Origin: Marivivens donghaensis
GTDB taxonomy: Bacteria > Pseudomonadota > Alphaproteobacteria > Rhodobacterales > Rhodobacteraceae
NCBI RefSeq assembly: GCF_023541015.1
Contig: NZ_JALNPR010000002.1
Span: forward strand, 1 to 64,000
Direction of reading: 5' to 3'
DNA length: 64,000 nt
Shown here: positions 1 to 7,705 of the stretch, in pieces
How positions within the stretch are numbered: the first letter of the stretch is position 1
Layout: each line of letters starts with the position of its first letter
Program-made: the position numbers and the translations under genes
The notes under the pieces: generated by a model
Seen by the model: the letters and a program-made list of their open reading frames with translations, nothing else
What the model was told of the DNA's origin: nothing
The model's database searches: none

Positions 1-102
1 AGATGTGCCGTATTGTGATGAACTACGGATTAGCCTATGTAATGAAATCAGAGTGTTAGCAGATTTGTTGTGCCTGTAACGGGAATAGAACACAAAGTCT
101 AA
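1..102. other. Probable mobile-element DNA beyond the left repeat
   Basis: About 100 AT-rich bases outside the left repeat arm, with no open reading frame or RNA that I can recognise. They differ from the DNA beyond the right arm (the tRNA body), so the inverted repeat is not simply an extended palindrome. Probably element interior; inference only. Confidence 0.4.
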
Positions 103-218
103 CCGTGTGGGGGCACCACTTTAAGCAGAACATGCCCAGCGCATTTGATGCTTAACTATCTGGAAACACTCAAAGATTTAACTTCGCCTCACCATGGCGA
201 TTGCATTGAGTGATGACC
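103..218 (+). repeat. Left arm of 116-bp perfect inverted repeat (att-like)
   Basis: Bases 103-218 are, as far as I can align by eye, the exact reverse complement of 1418-1533. The outer 16 bases (103-118) equal the 3' end of tRNA-Thr including CCA. The remaining 100 bases equal the upstream region and first codons (GTG, ATG, ACC) of the integrase gene. In this copy those codons (210-218) run into Phe and then a stop (222-224), so it is a promoter/start copy without a gene. Bases immediately outside the repeat differ between the arms. Confidence 0.95.
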
Positions 219-238
219 TTTTGAAAGTCAGACACCGT

Positions 239-1426
239 TCAAGTCAAAACAACTGCCTGCATGTACTGCTGAAGCTGTTCGAGTTCATACCCACGACCAT
301 ATCCCTGCCCTACGCTATCGTGCGACCATCCCCCTAGCTGATCCACCATCTCAGTCTGACAGCTAACTGCTCTCAGCCTGTCACGCATAGAGTGACGGAA
401 GCTATGCATTGAGCATCCTTCACCGACATATGGCTTCAACCACTTATTCAGAGCGCTACTGGCGGAGTTCGCATTGGTTTGACCCTTCTTATTGTACCTC
501 GGGAAAGCAGGTCCTTTTGCATCGCTACAAGTCTCCACAATGCGCTGGGCAGCCCAGAGTGATGCACCAACGAGAGGCACAATACGCTTACTGCCAGAGG
601 TCTTCAGGCCACGGTAACTATTGGGTTCAATGACGACGTGCGGAACAGGCTGATCCAGCTTCAGATCAGACACCATTGCACCTGCTGCTTCAGCTAGTCG
701 TAACCCTGTGTCACTGATTAAAGCCACCAGCCAACGAGCTTCATCATCAAGCTCTTTGCACTTTGCTTGCACAACACGAATGTCCTGCACCGCAACAGGC
801 TGACGTTCTGACACCCCAGCAGACCTATCATGGTACACACGAGTGAAAGGGTTCTTCAGATCAAGTGCATGTTCAGAGTTCACAAAGTTGAACACAGCCA
901 CAACGCTATTGAAGATACGAGTGATACTGGACCCTGCTAAACCACGAGCAATCAGACTGTCACGGAAAGCCAGAGCATCACTACGAGTGTACTCATGCAG
1001 TTGCTTCAAGCCACAAGCATCAACAAGGTAGCCACAGGTTCGATGTGCAGCAGCATGGAAGGTCTTGGGCTTACCAGCACCCTTGAGCGACAGGTACGTC
1101 TCAACAGCTTCCGTTAAGCACATGCTCTGCATCACCTGAGGTGCAGCACTGCTCGGCGCAAAGGAAACGCTCTTCTGTTTCAGCAAATGCTTTCCAGGTA
1201 ACTCTGCATGGGCCAGCCGCATGTGAGACCAGTGTTCATCCAGTTTAGCTGCCAACATCACAGCCCGTGTTCGAGCTATGGAGTACTGCTTTGTGTGCAG
1301 CGACTGAACGACTCGTGGATAGCTGTAATGTTCAACTAAGTCGTTAGGCACACGTCTCGAGAAGTAGTAATAACCTTCACGGTTAAACGTATATGGGACA
1401 CTTTTGGTCTGCATTCTGGTCATCAC
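239..1426 (-). CDS. Tyrosine recombinase / phage-type integrase
   Basis: A 395-residue site-specific tyrosine recombinase that should cut and rejoin DNA at att sites. The N-terminal part contains a YYFSRRVPNDL segment typical of the arm-binding/SAM-like region of tRNA-site integrases. The C-terminal catalytic half shows the family residues: Arg in DTGLRLAE, Lys in LKTSGSKR, HSFRH as HxxR, LGGWSH, and a Tyr in GYGRGY. It starts at GTG 1426 or ATG 1423; I see no strong ribosome site. It is transcribed away from tRNA-Thr and lies almost entirely between two 116-bp inverted repeats, its stop being 20 bases from the left arm. It is AT-richer than the following genes, which fits a mobile element entering at tRNA-Thr and extending left out of the window. 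No other element gene is visible. Confidence 0.9.
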   Translation of the reverse strand: MMTRMQTKSVPYTFNREGYYYFSRRVPNDLVEHYSYPRVVQSLHTKQYSIARTRAVMLAAKLDEHWSHMRLAHAELPGKHLLKQKSVSFAPSSAAPQVMQSMCLTEAVETYLSLKGAGKPKTFHAAAHRTCGYLVDACGLKQLHEYTRSDALAFRDSLIARGLAGSSITRIFNSVVAVFNFVNSEHALDLKNPFTRVYHDRSAGVSERQPVAVQDIRVVQAKCKELDDEARWLVALISDTGLRLAEAAGAMVSDLKLDQPVPHVVIEPNSYRGLKTSGSKRIVPLVGASLWAAQRIVETCSDAKGPAFPRYNKKGQTNANSASSALNKWLKPYVGEGCSMHSFRHSMRDRLRAVSCQTEMVDQLGGWSHDSVGQGYGRGYELEQLQQYMQAVVLT

Positions 1427-1533
1427 TCAATGCAATCGCCATGGTGAGGCGAAGTTAAATCTTTGAGTGTTTCCAGATAGTTAAGCATCAAATGCGCTGG
1501 GCATGTTCTGCTTAAAGTGGTGCCCCCACACGG
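1418..1533 (-). repeat. Right arm of 116-bp perfect inverted repeat (att-like)
   Basis: Inverted partner of 103-218. It spans the integrase start codons, the integrase upstream region and the last 16 bases of tRNA-Thr. The outer boundary falls inside the tRNA T-arm/acceptor region, a common crossover location for tRNA-targeting tyrosine integrases. Two bases beyond the repeat, sequence continues as normal tRNA here and as unrelated DNA on the left side. Confidence 0.95.
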
Positions 1534-1593
1534 ACTCGAACCGCGGACCTACTGATTACAAATCAGTTGCTCTACCAGCTGAGCTATAGGGGC
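1518..1593 (-). tRNA. tRNA-Thr (anticodon UGU)
   Basis: Reverse-strand cloverleaf. The acceptor stem GCCCCTA pairs with TGGGGGC, discriminator A, encoded CCA at 1520-1518. The D-arm contains GCTCAGCTGGTAGAGC. The anticodon arm is ACTGA-TTTGTAA-TCAGT with anticodon TGT. The T-arm contains GGTTCGAGTCC. The gene is intact and serves as the integration target of the neighbouring integrase, since its last 16 bases recur in the left inverted repeat. Confidence 0.97.
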
Positions 1594-1634
1594 ACGGGGG
1601 GCCTGATAACGAGTCGTTGCGAGGTGCGCAAGAC

Positions 1635-3290
1635 CTATCGGTTCGCTCGTGCAAGAAGAGCGACCGCGAAGAGGCCGACGAGTGTGATGACGAGGGCTGC
1701 GGGGGCGGCTTGGGTCAGGTTTTCGAGGCTGGCTTTTTCGTGCACACGTGTTGCTAAGGTATTGTAATTAAACGGCCTTAACAGAAGTGTGGCAGGCAGT
1801 TCTTTGACGCAATCCACAAAAACCAAGAGGAGCGTAGAGCCGATAGAGGCCCGCACGAGCGGCAAATAAATTTGTTTCAGCACGCCACCCGCAGTCTGGC
1901 CGAGCGATCGCGCCGCCATCGGAAGGCTGGGCGACACACGGCCCAATGCGGCGTCGGCAGCGCCTTGGGCGATTCCGAAGAAACGGACCACATAGGCAAT
2001 GACCAGCGCTGCAGCTGTGCCCGTCAGCAAAAGGCCCGGATCCCAGCCCGTGAGGGCCAGCACGCCGTCGGCGAGTTTGTTATCAAAGACTGCTAATGGC
2101 ACCAGAATACCGAGGCCCAGAACGGCCCCTGGTGCGGCATAGCCAATCGCAGTGACGGGCATTAGAAGGCGCGGCAGCGACTTGCCCGAGAGACGGACGC
2201 CATAAACCATCAAAACGCCGCCGATCACGGTGAGAACTGCCGCTATCCCTCCGACGACCAGCGTGTGGGTAAAGGCACGGATCAGCCCCGGATCAACCCA
2301 TTGGCCCGCGTTAAAAGCGTGGCTCGACAGGACGACGACGGGCAGGATGAAGCCCAGCGTCAGCGGGATCATACAGGCCAAGGTCGCGATCCATTTGCCG
2401 AACCCCGTCAGGGCGACGGCCTCGACAGGGCGCTGACCACGGGCGGAGGTAAAGAAACGGCTCCGACGGCGCGAGATTTTTTCGAGCGTGACGAGGAGCA
2501 CGATAAGCCCGAGCACGAGGATCGAGATTTGCGCAGCGCCGCCAAGGTTGCCTCCCTGTAGCCATGTGGTGAAAATCCCTGTGGTCAGGGTTTGGACGGC
2601 GAAATAATCCACCGTGCCGAAATCATTCACGGTCTCCATCATCGCGACCGCACAGCCCGCCGCGATAGCAGGGCGCGCGAGGGGCAAGCCCACCCGCCAG
2701 AACCGCCTCAAGGGGCCAACGCCCAACGCACGGGCGACCTCGTATCCAGCGCCCGATTGTTCGCGGAACGCAGCGCGGGCCAAAAGGTAGACGTAGGGGT
2801 AGAGCGAGGCAGAGAGCACCAGAACCGCCGCCCAGCGAGTGCGGATAGCGGGGAACCAGTAGTCCGTTGGACGGGTCCAGCCGAATAGCTCTCTCAATGT
2901 CGTTTGCACGGGGCCCGCGTATTCCAGAAGGTCCACAAGCGCATAGGCCCCCACGTAGGCAGGCACAGCCAAAGGCATCAAAAGCGCCCATTGCAGCCAC
3001 TGACGACCGGGGAAACGATACATGACGACGAGCCACGCCGCCCCTGCCCCGACCGCTGCGGTGATCAACCCGACCGATCCCATCAGGATCAGCGTGTTGC
3101 TCAGGTAGCGGGGCAATGTGGTGCGCAAGAGATGCGGCCAGATGTTGTCTGTCGGTGTGACCGCAAACCAGACGACCGCGAGGATCGGCATCAGCACCAA
3201 AGCCGCGATGATCAACGCGCCAACAGACCACCTGTCGATCAGGTGACGGCGCTTTGCGGTTGCTGATATCTGACTAGTTTGCTCGGACAT
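1635..3290 (-). CDS. Fe3+-type ABC transporter permease (FbpB-like)
   Basis: A 551-residue inner-membrane permease with two fused halves, each with about six hydrophobic segments, as in ferric-iron (FbpB/SfuB) and thiamine permeases. Each half carries the cytoplasmic EAA-type loop that contacts the ATPase: one around VARALGVGPLRRFWRVGLPL (middle of the first half) and one around AARSLGQTAGGVLKQIYLPL (near the C terminus). Length matches the two-domain family. No binding protein or ATPase gene is adjacent in this window, so the substrate is assigned only from family resemblance: Fe3+ is likely, another small cation or cofactor possible. The start at 3290 faces the divergent gene starting at 3374, and the 83-bp gap must hold both promoters. 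Confidence 0.85.
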   Translation of the reverse strand: MSEQTSQISATAKRRHLIDRWSVGALIIAALVLMPILAVVWFAVTPTDNIWPHLLRTTLPRYLSNTLILMGSVGLITAAVGAGAAWLVVMYRFPGRQWLQWALLMPLAVPAYVGAYALVDLLEYAGPVQTTLRELFGWTRPTDYWFPAIRTRWAAVLVLSASLYPYVYLLARAAFREQSGAGYEVARALGVGPLRRFWRVGLPLARPAIAAGCAVAMMETVNDFGTVDYFAVQTLTTGIFTTWLQGGNLGGAAQISILVLGLIVLLVTLEKISRRRSRFFTSARGQRPVEAVALTGFGKWIATLACMIPLTLGFILPVVVLSSHAFNAGQWVDPGLIRAFTHTLVVGGIAAVLTVIGGVLMVYGVRLSGKSLPRLLMPVTAIGYAAPGAVLGLGILVPLAVFDNKLADGVLALTGWDPGLLLTGTAAALVIAYVVRFFGIAQGAADAALGRVSPSLPMAARSLGQTAGGVLKQIYLPLVRASIGSTLLLVFVDCVKELPATLLLRPFNYNTLATRVHEKASLENLTQAAPAALVITLVGLFAVALLARANR

Positions 3291-3373
3291 AAATGATCGC
3301 CTATCCGAAAGCGGTTTCCCTGTCCAGAAAAGCCCTTATATTGGGGCAACAAAAAGCAGAACAGAAAGACGAC

Positions 3374-4249
3374 ATGGAAATCGCGGTTCATATCGGCGCC
3401 AGCTGCACGGATGACGAGCGGCTTATCAAAAGCTTGCTCAAAAATGCGGACAGCTTTGCGCAACAGGGCGTGATCGTGTCGCAACCGAACCGCTATCGTC
3501 GTCTGCTGCGGGAAACCATGCACAACCTTCAAGGTCAGGTCCCCGCCGCAGAAACGCGCGACATTCTGATTGATGCGATCCTTGAGGACCAAGAGGGCCA
3601 CCGCGTTGTCCTCAGCAATCCGGATTTCATCTGCGTGCCGAACCGTATCTTTGAAGGTGGGGAGTTCTATTCGCTCGCCTCTGCCAAGGCGCAGACGCTG
3701 CGCGACCTGTTCCCACGTGATCAGGTGTCGCTCTATATCGGCATCCGCAACCCAGCGACGTTCTTGCCCGAGGCGCTCAAGGCGTCCAAGGCAGAGACGC
3801 TGGATGATTTCATGCGAGGCGCGCGACTGGATCAGGTGCGCTGGTCCGATGTGATTGAACGGCTTCTCGATAATGCGCCCGGTATTCCTGTGACCGTTTG
3901 GTGCAACGAGGACATGCCGTTTATCTGGGCGCAGCTCATTCGCGAGGTGTCGGGCGTTGATCCGATGACTCGGATCACGGGGGGCTTTGACCTCTTGCAG
4001 ACGATCATGAGCCGCGAAGGGATGCACCGCTTTCTGGCCTACATCAAATCGCATCCGCCCCAGACCGAGGCGAAAAAGCGCAAAGTGATCGCCACCTTCC
4101 TAGAACGGTTCGCCCTAGAGGATCAGATCGTCGAAGATATCGAGATTGAAGGCTGGACCGATGATATGGTCGAACATATCACCGCCGCCTACGAGGACGA
4201 TCTGGAACTGATCGCCCAAATGCCAGGTGTGAAGTTTATTCAACCCTAG
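3374..4249 (+). CDS. Sulfotransferase-like protein lacking the PAPS loop (function unknown)
   Basis: A 291-residue protein when started at ATG 3374, which follows a GAAAGACG-type ribosome site; an in-frame upstream ATG at 3293 lies in the divergent promoter region and is less likely. The N terminus MEIAVHIGASCTDDERLIKS resembles the first strand and loop of the Rhodobacterales sulfotransferase-like proteins (usually HIGxxKTGTT...LQ), and a later RNPATFLPEA segment resembles their RNPxSFLPS element. The Lys-Thr-Gly-Thr-Thr phosphosulfate-binding loop is replaced by Ala-Ser-Cys-Thr-Asp, so catalytic activity is doubtful. No signal peptide or membrane segment is visible. The family assignment is my inference from these short similarities. 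Confidence 0.6.
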   Translation: MEIAVHIGASCTDDERLIKSLLKNADSFAQQGVIVSQPNRYRRLLRETMHNLQGQVPAAETRDILIDAILEDQEGHRVVLSNPDFICVPNRIFEGGEFYSLASAKAQTLRDLFPRDQVSLYIGIRNPATFLPEALKASKAETLDDFMRGARLDQVRWSDVIERLLDNAPGIPVTVWCNEDMPFIWAQLIREVSGVDPMTRITGGFDLLQTIMSREGMHRFLAYIKSHPPQTEAKKRKVIATFLERFALEDQIVEDIEIEGWTDDMVEHITAAYEDDLELIAQMPGVKFIQP

Positions 4250-4261
4250 CGGCAAACGTCA

Positions 4262-4280
4262 GGGCGGCATGTGGCCGCCC
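4262..4280. terminator. Convergent hairpin
   Basis: GGGCGGC (4262-4268) and GCCGCCC (4274-4280) with a five-base loop, lying between two genes that converge (ending at 4249 and 4289). It has no long T-run on either side, so it may end transcription weakly or with Rho. Confidence 0.5.
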
Positions 4281-4288
4281 CGCACGGA

Positions 4289-4537
4289 TTACATGCCCAA
4301 AGCAGCCTTATACATGTCGAGGATCGCTTCCTCTTCGGCGATGTCGTTTGCATCGCGTTTGCGCAGCGAAATGACCTTGCGCATGACTTTGGTGTCGTAG
4401 CCACGACCCTTGGCTTCAGCCATCACTTCTTTGATGCTGTCAGCGATGTCTTTCTTTTCGGCTTCCAGACGTTCGACGCGTTCAATGAACTGGCGCAGCT
4501 CTTGGCTTGCAACGCTTTCGGTGACGGAATCGGACAT
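4289..4537 (-). CDS. DUF2312 / GapR-like nucleoid-associated protein
   Basis: An 82-residue acidic-basic coiled-coil protein of the DUF2312 family, which includes Caulobacter GapR, a DNA-binding protein that favours overtwisted AT-rich DNA ahead of forks and polymerases. The sequence shows the family core: [22 protein letters not shown], then [20 protein letters not shown] and an acidic EEEAILDMY helix. The start at 4537 is preferred over one ten codons upstream because AAGGAG sits seven bases before it. It is monocistronic and convergent with the preceding gene. Whether this copy does what Caulobacter GapR does is inferred from the family only. Confidence 0.85.
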   Translation of the reverse strand: MSDSVTESVASQELRQFIERVERLEAEKKDIADSIKEVMAEAKGRGYDTKVMRKVISLRKRDANDIAEEEAILDMYKAALGM

Positions 4538-4658
4538 AGGAGCTCCTTCATTTCGGGTTGGGCGCAATCCCTAACCCCTGCCCCGCCGCTTGCCAAGACC
4601 CTTGCCAAGCTCATATCCCCGCGTTAGGCGAAACCCCGCAACACAGAGGGAGACGACG

Positions 4659-4874
4659 ATGGACCTGCTGATCTGGATCGGTGCCGCAATCACGGCAATT
4701 GGTGTCTGCGGCTTGCTGTGGACCGTGGTTCTGGTGCGCGCTGCGAAAAAAGCGGCGACCGATGACGACGACCTTCGCAAACGTCTGGGCAAGGTGATCC
4801 CGATCAACCTTGGTATGCTGCTGTTGTCTGTGATGGGCCTGATGGCTGTGATCCTCGGGATCAGCCTCGGTTAA
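4659..4874 (+). CDS. Small two-helix membrane protein, unknown
   Basis: A 71-residue protein with two predicted transmembrane helices (LIWIGAAITAIGVCGLLWTVV and INLGMLLLSVMGLMAVILGI) separated by a short charged cytoplasmic-type loop rich in Lys, Asp and Arg. The ATG at 4659 follows GAGGGAGA, so the longer upstream frame is discarded. Its TAA stop (4872-4874) overlaps the TAA of the convergent enoyl-CoA hydratase gene by two bases. I do not recognise a function; such short integral proteins are common in this group. Confidence 0.7.
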   Translation: MDLLIWIGAAITAIGVCGLLWTVVLVRAAKKAATDDDDLRKRLGKVIPINLGMLLLSVMGLMAVILGISLG

Positions 4875-6229
4875 GGGCGCTGGACGCTGATCGCGTCAAA
4901 GCCCATCAGATATTTCGCCGCTTCATCCATCATGCGCGGCACAGTCCACACAGGGCTTTCAACCTGCCAGTCGCGCATCTTTTCGCGCAGGTGAACGATC
5001 CCGATTTCACGAGCGGCATGCATAGGGCCGCTGTGCCAGCGCGGGAAACCCATCCCGATCACGGCCACCGCATCAATATCCGCCGCACGCCGTGCAAGGC
5101 CGTCTTGGAGGATGCGCCCACCCTCGCCTGCGATCGCACCGATCAGACGTTCGGTGATCTCTGTCCGATCCTGCGGCGACACTTGCTCTGGCTCGGCACC
5201 GAAGTGACCTTGGGCAAAACCGTAATCGATCATCACCGCGTCAATCGCCCCCTTTGATCGACCCATCGCGAACATCATTTCCGCCGCGATGACCTGCGAC
5301 CGCCGCAGACGTTTCAAAATATCCTGCGCTTTTGGCCCGAGAACCCGCCGCCGCGTCTCTGCATCTCGAGTCACCATGTCGGCGGGCAATTGATGCTCTG
5401 CTGCAAACAAACGGCGCAGGGCAATGGATTGCGGATCGGCAAGGGATTGCTGCCAACGTTCCTCTTCGAACTCTAGCCCGATATCAAACGGCAACATCGC
5501 TGCCGCCTCAACCGCATCAATATAGAGCGCTTTCACACGCAACGGATCACGCTCGGTCGTTTTGCGGGCCTTGGCGATGGCGTCGAAATATTTCGGATCA
5601 CGCAGCCCCTTGGTCATGTCACGCACGCGGCGCAGCGGGGATTTATGGGTGATCAGGTGTTCGGCAAATTGCAGCGTTGCCGCACGGATGCCACCCGTCA
5701 CAATCCCGTCGATGAGGCCTGACAGTTTCGCCTGCTCTGCCGTAACGGGCCTGCCGCTGAGCAATATATCCAACGCACTCGCCGCCCCGACAAGGCGCGG
5801 CAAGCGCTGGGTCGCACCAGCAGGCGACAACAGTCCCAAAGACGCCTCCGGCAAGGCGAGCTTACAGGAAGCTTCAGCCAATCGGTAATGCGCGGCGAGC
5901 GCCAATTCGACGCCCCCAGACAGAACCATTCCGCGCAGACCAGCAATCACAGGCACGGGCAGGTTTTCGATCTTTTGGCAAATCGTCCGCAGCGACGGCG
6001 CATCGTCGAGCTTATCCATCTGCCGCACATCAACGCCCGCGCAGAAGGTATCGCCCTCGCCCGTGATGGAAACGGCCATCACATCGTCGCGCAGGGCCAA
6101 CTGATCCAGCAGATGGTCAAGTTCAACGCGCAACGCATGGGTCAGCGCATTCACAGGCGGAGAGGCAAGCACAATGACCGCAACGCCATCGCGCACTCGG
6201 AATTTCACTAAATTCGACAAACTGCCCAA
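4871..6229 (-). CDS. Enoyl-CoA hydratase fused to 3HCDH C-terminal domain, NAD domain absent
   Basis: A 452-residue protein related to the FadB/FadJ multifunctional beta-oxidation enzymes. Residues about 5-190 form a crotonase domain with the oxyanion segment FCAGVDV, the hydratase-type Glu in SGGVELA and a second Glu in LPEASLG, so hydratase/isomerase chemistry looks possible. Around residue 280 a DPQSIALRRLFAAE linker matches the FadJ linker. The GxGxxG Rossmann NAD-binding domain that should follow is absent, and the sequence goes directly to a 3HCDH C-terminal helical domain (GGRILQDGLARRAADIDAVA and FPRWHSGPM). The dehydrogenase step therefore cannot be performed. No thiolase gene is adjacent. 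Confidence 0.85.
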   Translation of the reverse strand: MGSLSNLVKFRVRDGVAVIVLASPPVNALTHALRVELDHLLDQLALRDDVMAVSITGEGDTFCAGVDVRQMDKLDDAPSLRTICQKIENLPVPVIAGLRGMVLSGGVELALAAHYRLAEASCKLALPEASLGLLSPAGATQRLPRLVGAASALDILLSGRPVTAEQAKLSGLIDGIVTGGIRAATLQFAEHLITHKSPLRRVRDMTKGLRDPKYFDAIAKARKTTERDPLRVKALYIDAVEAAAMLPFDIGLEFEEERWQQSLADPQSIALRRLFAAEHQLPADMVTRDAETRRRVLGPKAQDILKRLRRSQVIAAEMMFAMGRSKGAIDAVMIDYGFAQGHFGAEPEQVSPQDRTEITERLIGAIAGEGGRILQDGLARRAADIDAVAVIGMGFPRWHSGPMHAAREIGIVHLREKMRDWQVESPVWTVPRMMDEAAKYLMGFDAISVQRP

Positions 6230-6363
6230 GTCCTACTCACCGACTGCTCTGCCAGACTTTGGGCCCGCGCAGAGGCAAAGAGCAAGCCTTTGCCGCCGTT
6301 TCAGGTGTAAAAACAGGCATTTCGCAGGAATTCACGCTTTTTTCGTCGCCTCAGCGCCACATC

Positions 6364-6576
6364 CTAGATCGGCATATTGTCGAATTGGGCTTCGACGGCT
6401 TCGTCGATCAGGCGCATATCCAGATCCTGTAGACGTGGCGGAACAGGGACGCCTTCGTTCGACATTTGTTTTAGGATCGCATGATATTCGGGCTGAAGCC
6501 GATGCCGATGCGCGGCATCGCGCTGCATGTCGTCAAGGATGGCGTAGAGTTTTGCTTCGAGTTCGTGCTGTGTCAT
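6364..6576 (-). CDS. Small hypothetical protein
   Basis: A 70-residue soluble, acidic protein beginning MTQHELEAKLYAILDDMQRD with a GGAGCG ribosome site a few bases upstream. Composition suggests two or three amphipathic helices and a Pro-rich turn (GVPVPPRLQ). No cysteine pair, membrane segment or signal is seen. It sits alone between the enoyl-CoA hydratase start and the SqrR-like repressor stop. The 134 bases between it and the hydratase (6230-6363) hold nothing I can name besides the hydratase promoter region. Confidence 0.6.
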   Translation of the reverse strand: MTQHELEAKLYAILDDMQRDAAHRHRLQPEYHAILKQMSNEGVPVPPRLQDLDMRLIDEAVEAQFDNMPI

Positions 6577-6662
6577 GTCCGCTCCTCTTGGGTCGGTCAG
6601 CGGGACTGCCCCGCTGTATGACCCAAGGTAACGCCGCGCGGATTACCGCGCCATGACACACG

Positions 6663-6986
6663 TCAATGTGCGGCAGGAACCGGACAGAAGACTTCGTACA
6701 GACGTTCCAGGATCGGACCAACGCGCGGGTCCGCCAAACGGTAACGAATGGTGCGGCCTTCACGATCGCAAGAGACCAAGCCCTCGGACCGCATACGTGC
6801 CAACTGACCCGACACATAGGACTGCGACGCACCGAGCATCTCTTCGAGCTCGCCAACACACCGCTCTCCGGGAAGAAGAGCGCAAAGAATACGCAAGCGA
6901 GCGGGGTTCGAAAGAACCTTCATCACTTCTGCTGCTTCGTCTGCTGCCTTATCCATGGCCTCCGCCGTGATTGCCAGATCGTCCAT
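6663..6986 (-). CDS. ArsR-family repressor, SqrR/BigR-like persulfide sensor
   Basis: A 107-residue winged-helix ArsR protein. The core shows KVLSNPARLRILCALLPGE, then the recognition helix region LGASQSYVSGQLARMRSEGL. Cys43 (in GERCVGELE) and Cys101 (in EVFCPVP) fall where SqrR and BigR carry the pair that forms a tetrasulfide or disulfide on exposure to persulfide; Cys35 and Cys73 are extra. Metal-site motifs of classical ArsR (CVC) are missing. It is divergent from two YeeE/YedE-type genes and a DUF442 gene, the usual partners of SqrR/BigR. A perfect palindrome 15 bases upstream of its start suggests autorepression. The specific inducer is inferred from family and neighbours. Confidence 0.85.
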   Translation of the reverse strand: MDDLAITAEAMDKAADEAAEVMKVLSNPARLRILCALLPGERCVGELEEMLGASQSYVSGQLARMRSEGLVSCDREGRTIRYRLADPRVGPILERLYEVFCPVPAAH

Positions 6987-7000
6987 TACGTCCTCATAAA

Positions 7001-7021
7001 TTTAATAACCCACATATTAAA
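7001..7021. promoter_or_regulatory. Candidate SqrR-like operator
   Basis: Perfect inverted repeat TTTAATA-N7-TATTAAA, 15 bases upstream of the repressor start codon (6986) in the 275-bp gap to the divergent transporter genes. ArsR-family repressors bind AT-rich dyads overlapping their own promoters. The rest of the gap (7022-7261) holds a weaker TATTT-C-AAATA dyad at 7162-7172 near the transporter side. Confidence 0.6.
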
Positions 7022-7261
7022 CTATTGCAATACGTGACCAGTGCTCTATTTTCAGTGCCAGACGAGCTAGCAAAGAATCTGGTCAGGACCGCTGCAATGT
7101 CCAATACGCCAAAGGTTCGGCTTCGTCCGCGATTGTAACGCAGATAACGCGAAACACATTGTATTTCAAATATAACGACGCTGAAAGGTGTCGTTCCTTA
7201 TGTGTAAATGGGTCGTTTGCCCACTCTCGCCAACTCTTGGGAACTAAACAGGACAAAAAAT

Positions 7262-7705
7262 ATGCAGATTGAATGGATCTTCGGCCTTGCCGGAGGTGTG
7301 CTCATTGGATTGGGCGGTGCCGTATACCTTTTGGTGAACGGGCGCATCATGGGGGCATCGGGCATCATCGGTGGAATCGTTGACGGCAGCGCAGGCAGCC
7401 AAAAGGCCGAACGCGCGTGGTTCCTTGCTGGCCTTTTCGGTGTCCCGACCGTGCTCGCCCTCCTCTTTGGCAACCTACAAGGTGACGGCCCTGCACAAAC
7501 CTATGCCACCGAAAACCTCTGGGCGGTCGTCGTGGCTGGCCTCTTGGTCGGCGTCGGCACTCGGATCGCGAATGGATGCACCTCGGGCCATGGCGTCTGC
7601 GGTATCTCCCGCCTGTCGCTGCGTGGCATCGTTGCCACCGTCTTTTACATCGTCGCAGGCGGCTTTGGCGTGATCCTGTTCAAACATTTGCTGGGGTGGG
7701 TGTAA
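7262..7705 (+). CDS. YeeE/YedE-family sulfur-compound transporter half (PmpA-like)
   Basis: A 147-residue integral membrane protein with about four hydrophobic helices. It has the signature of the YeeE/YedE (TsuA/PmpA) family, [20 protein letters not shown], whose conserved cysteines relay thiosulfate- or sulfane-type sulfur through the pore. The ATG at 7262 follows AGGA nine bases upstream; the in-frame start at 7208 is less likely. The stop TAA overlaps the ATG of the next gene, so both halves are translationally coupled and probably form one transporter. Its position beside an SqrR-like repressor supports a role in sulfide or persulfide handling; the exact substrate is not shown. Confidence 0.8.
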   Translation: MQIEWIFGLAGGVLIGLGGAVYLLVNGRIMGASGIIGGIVDGSAGSQKAERAWFLAGLFGVPTVLALLFGNLQGDGPAQTYATENLWAVVVAGLLVGVGTRIANGCTSGHGVCGISRLSLRGIVATVFYIVAGGFGVILFKHLLGWV

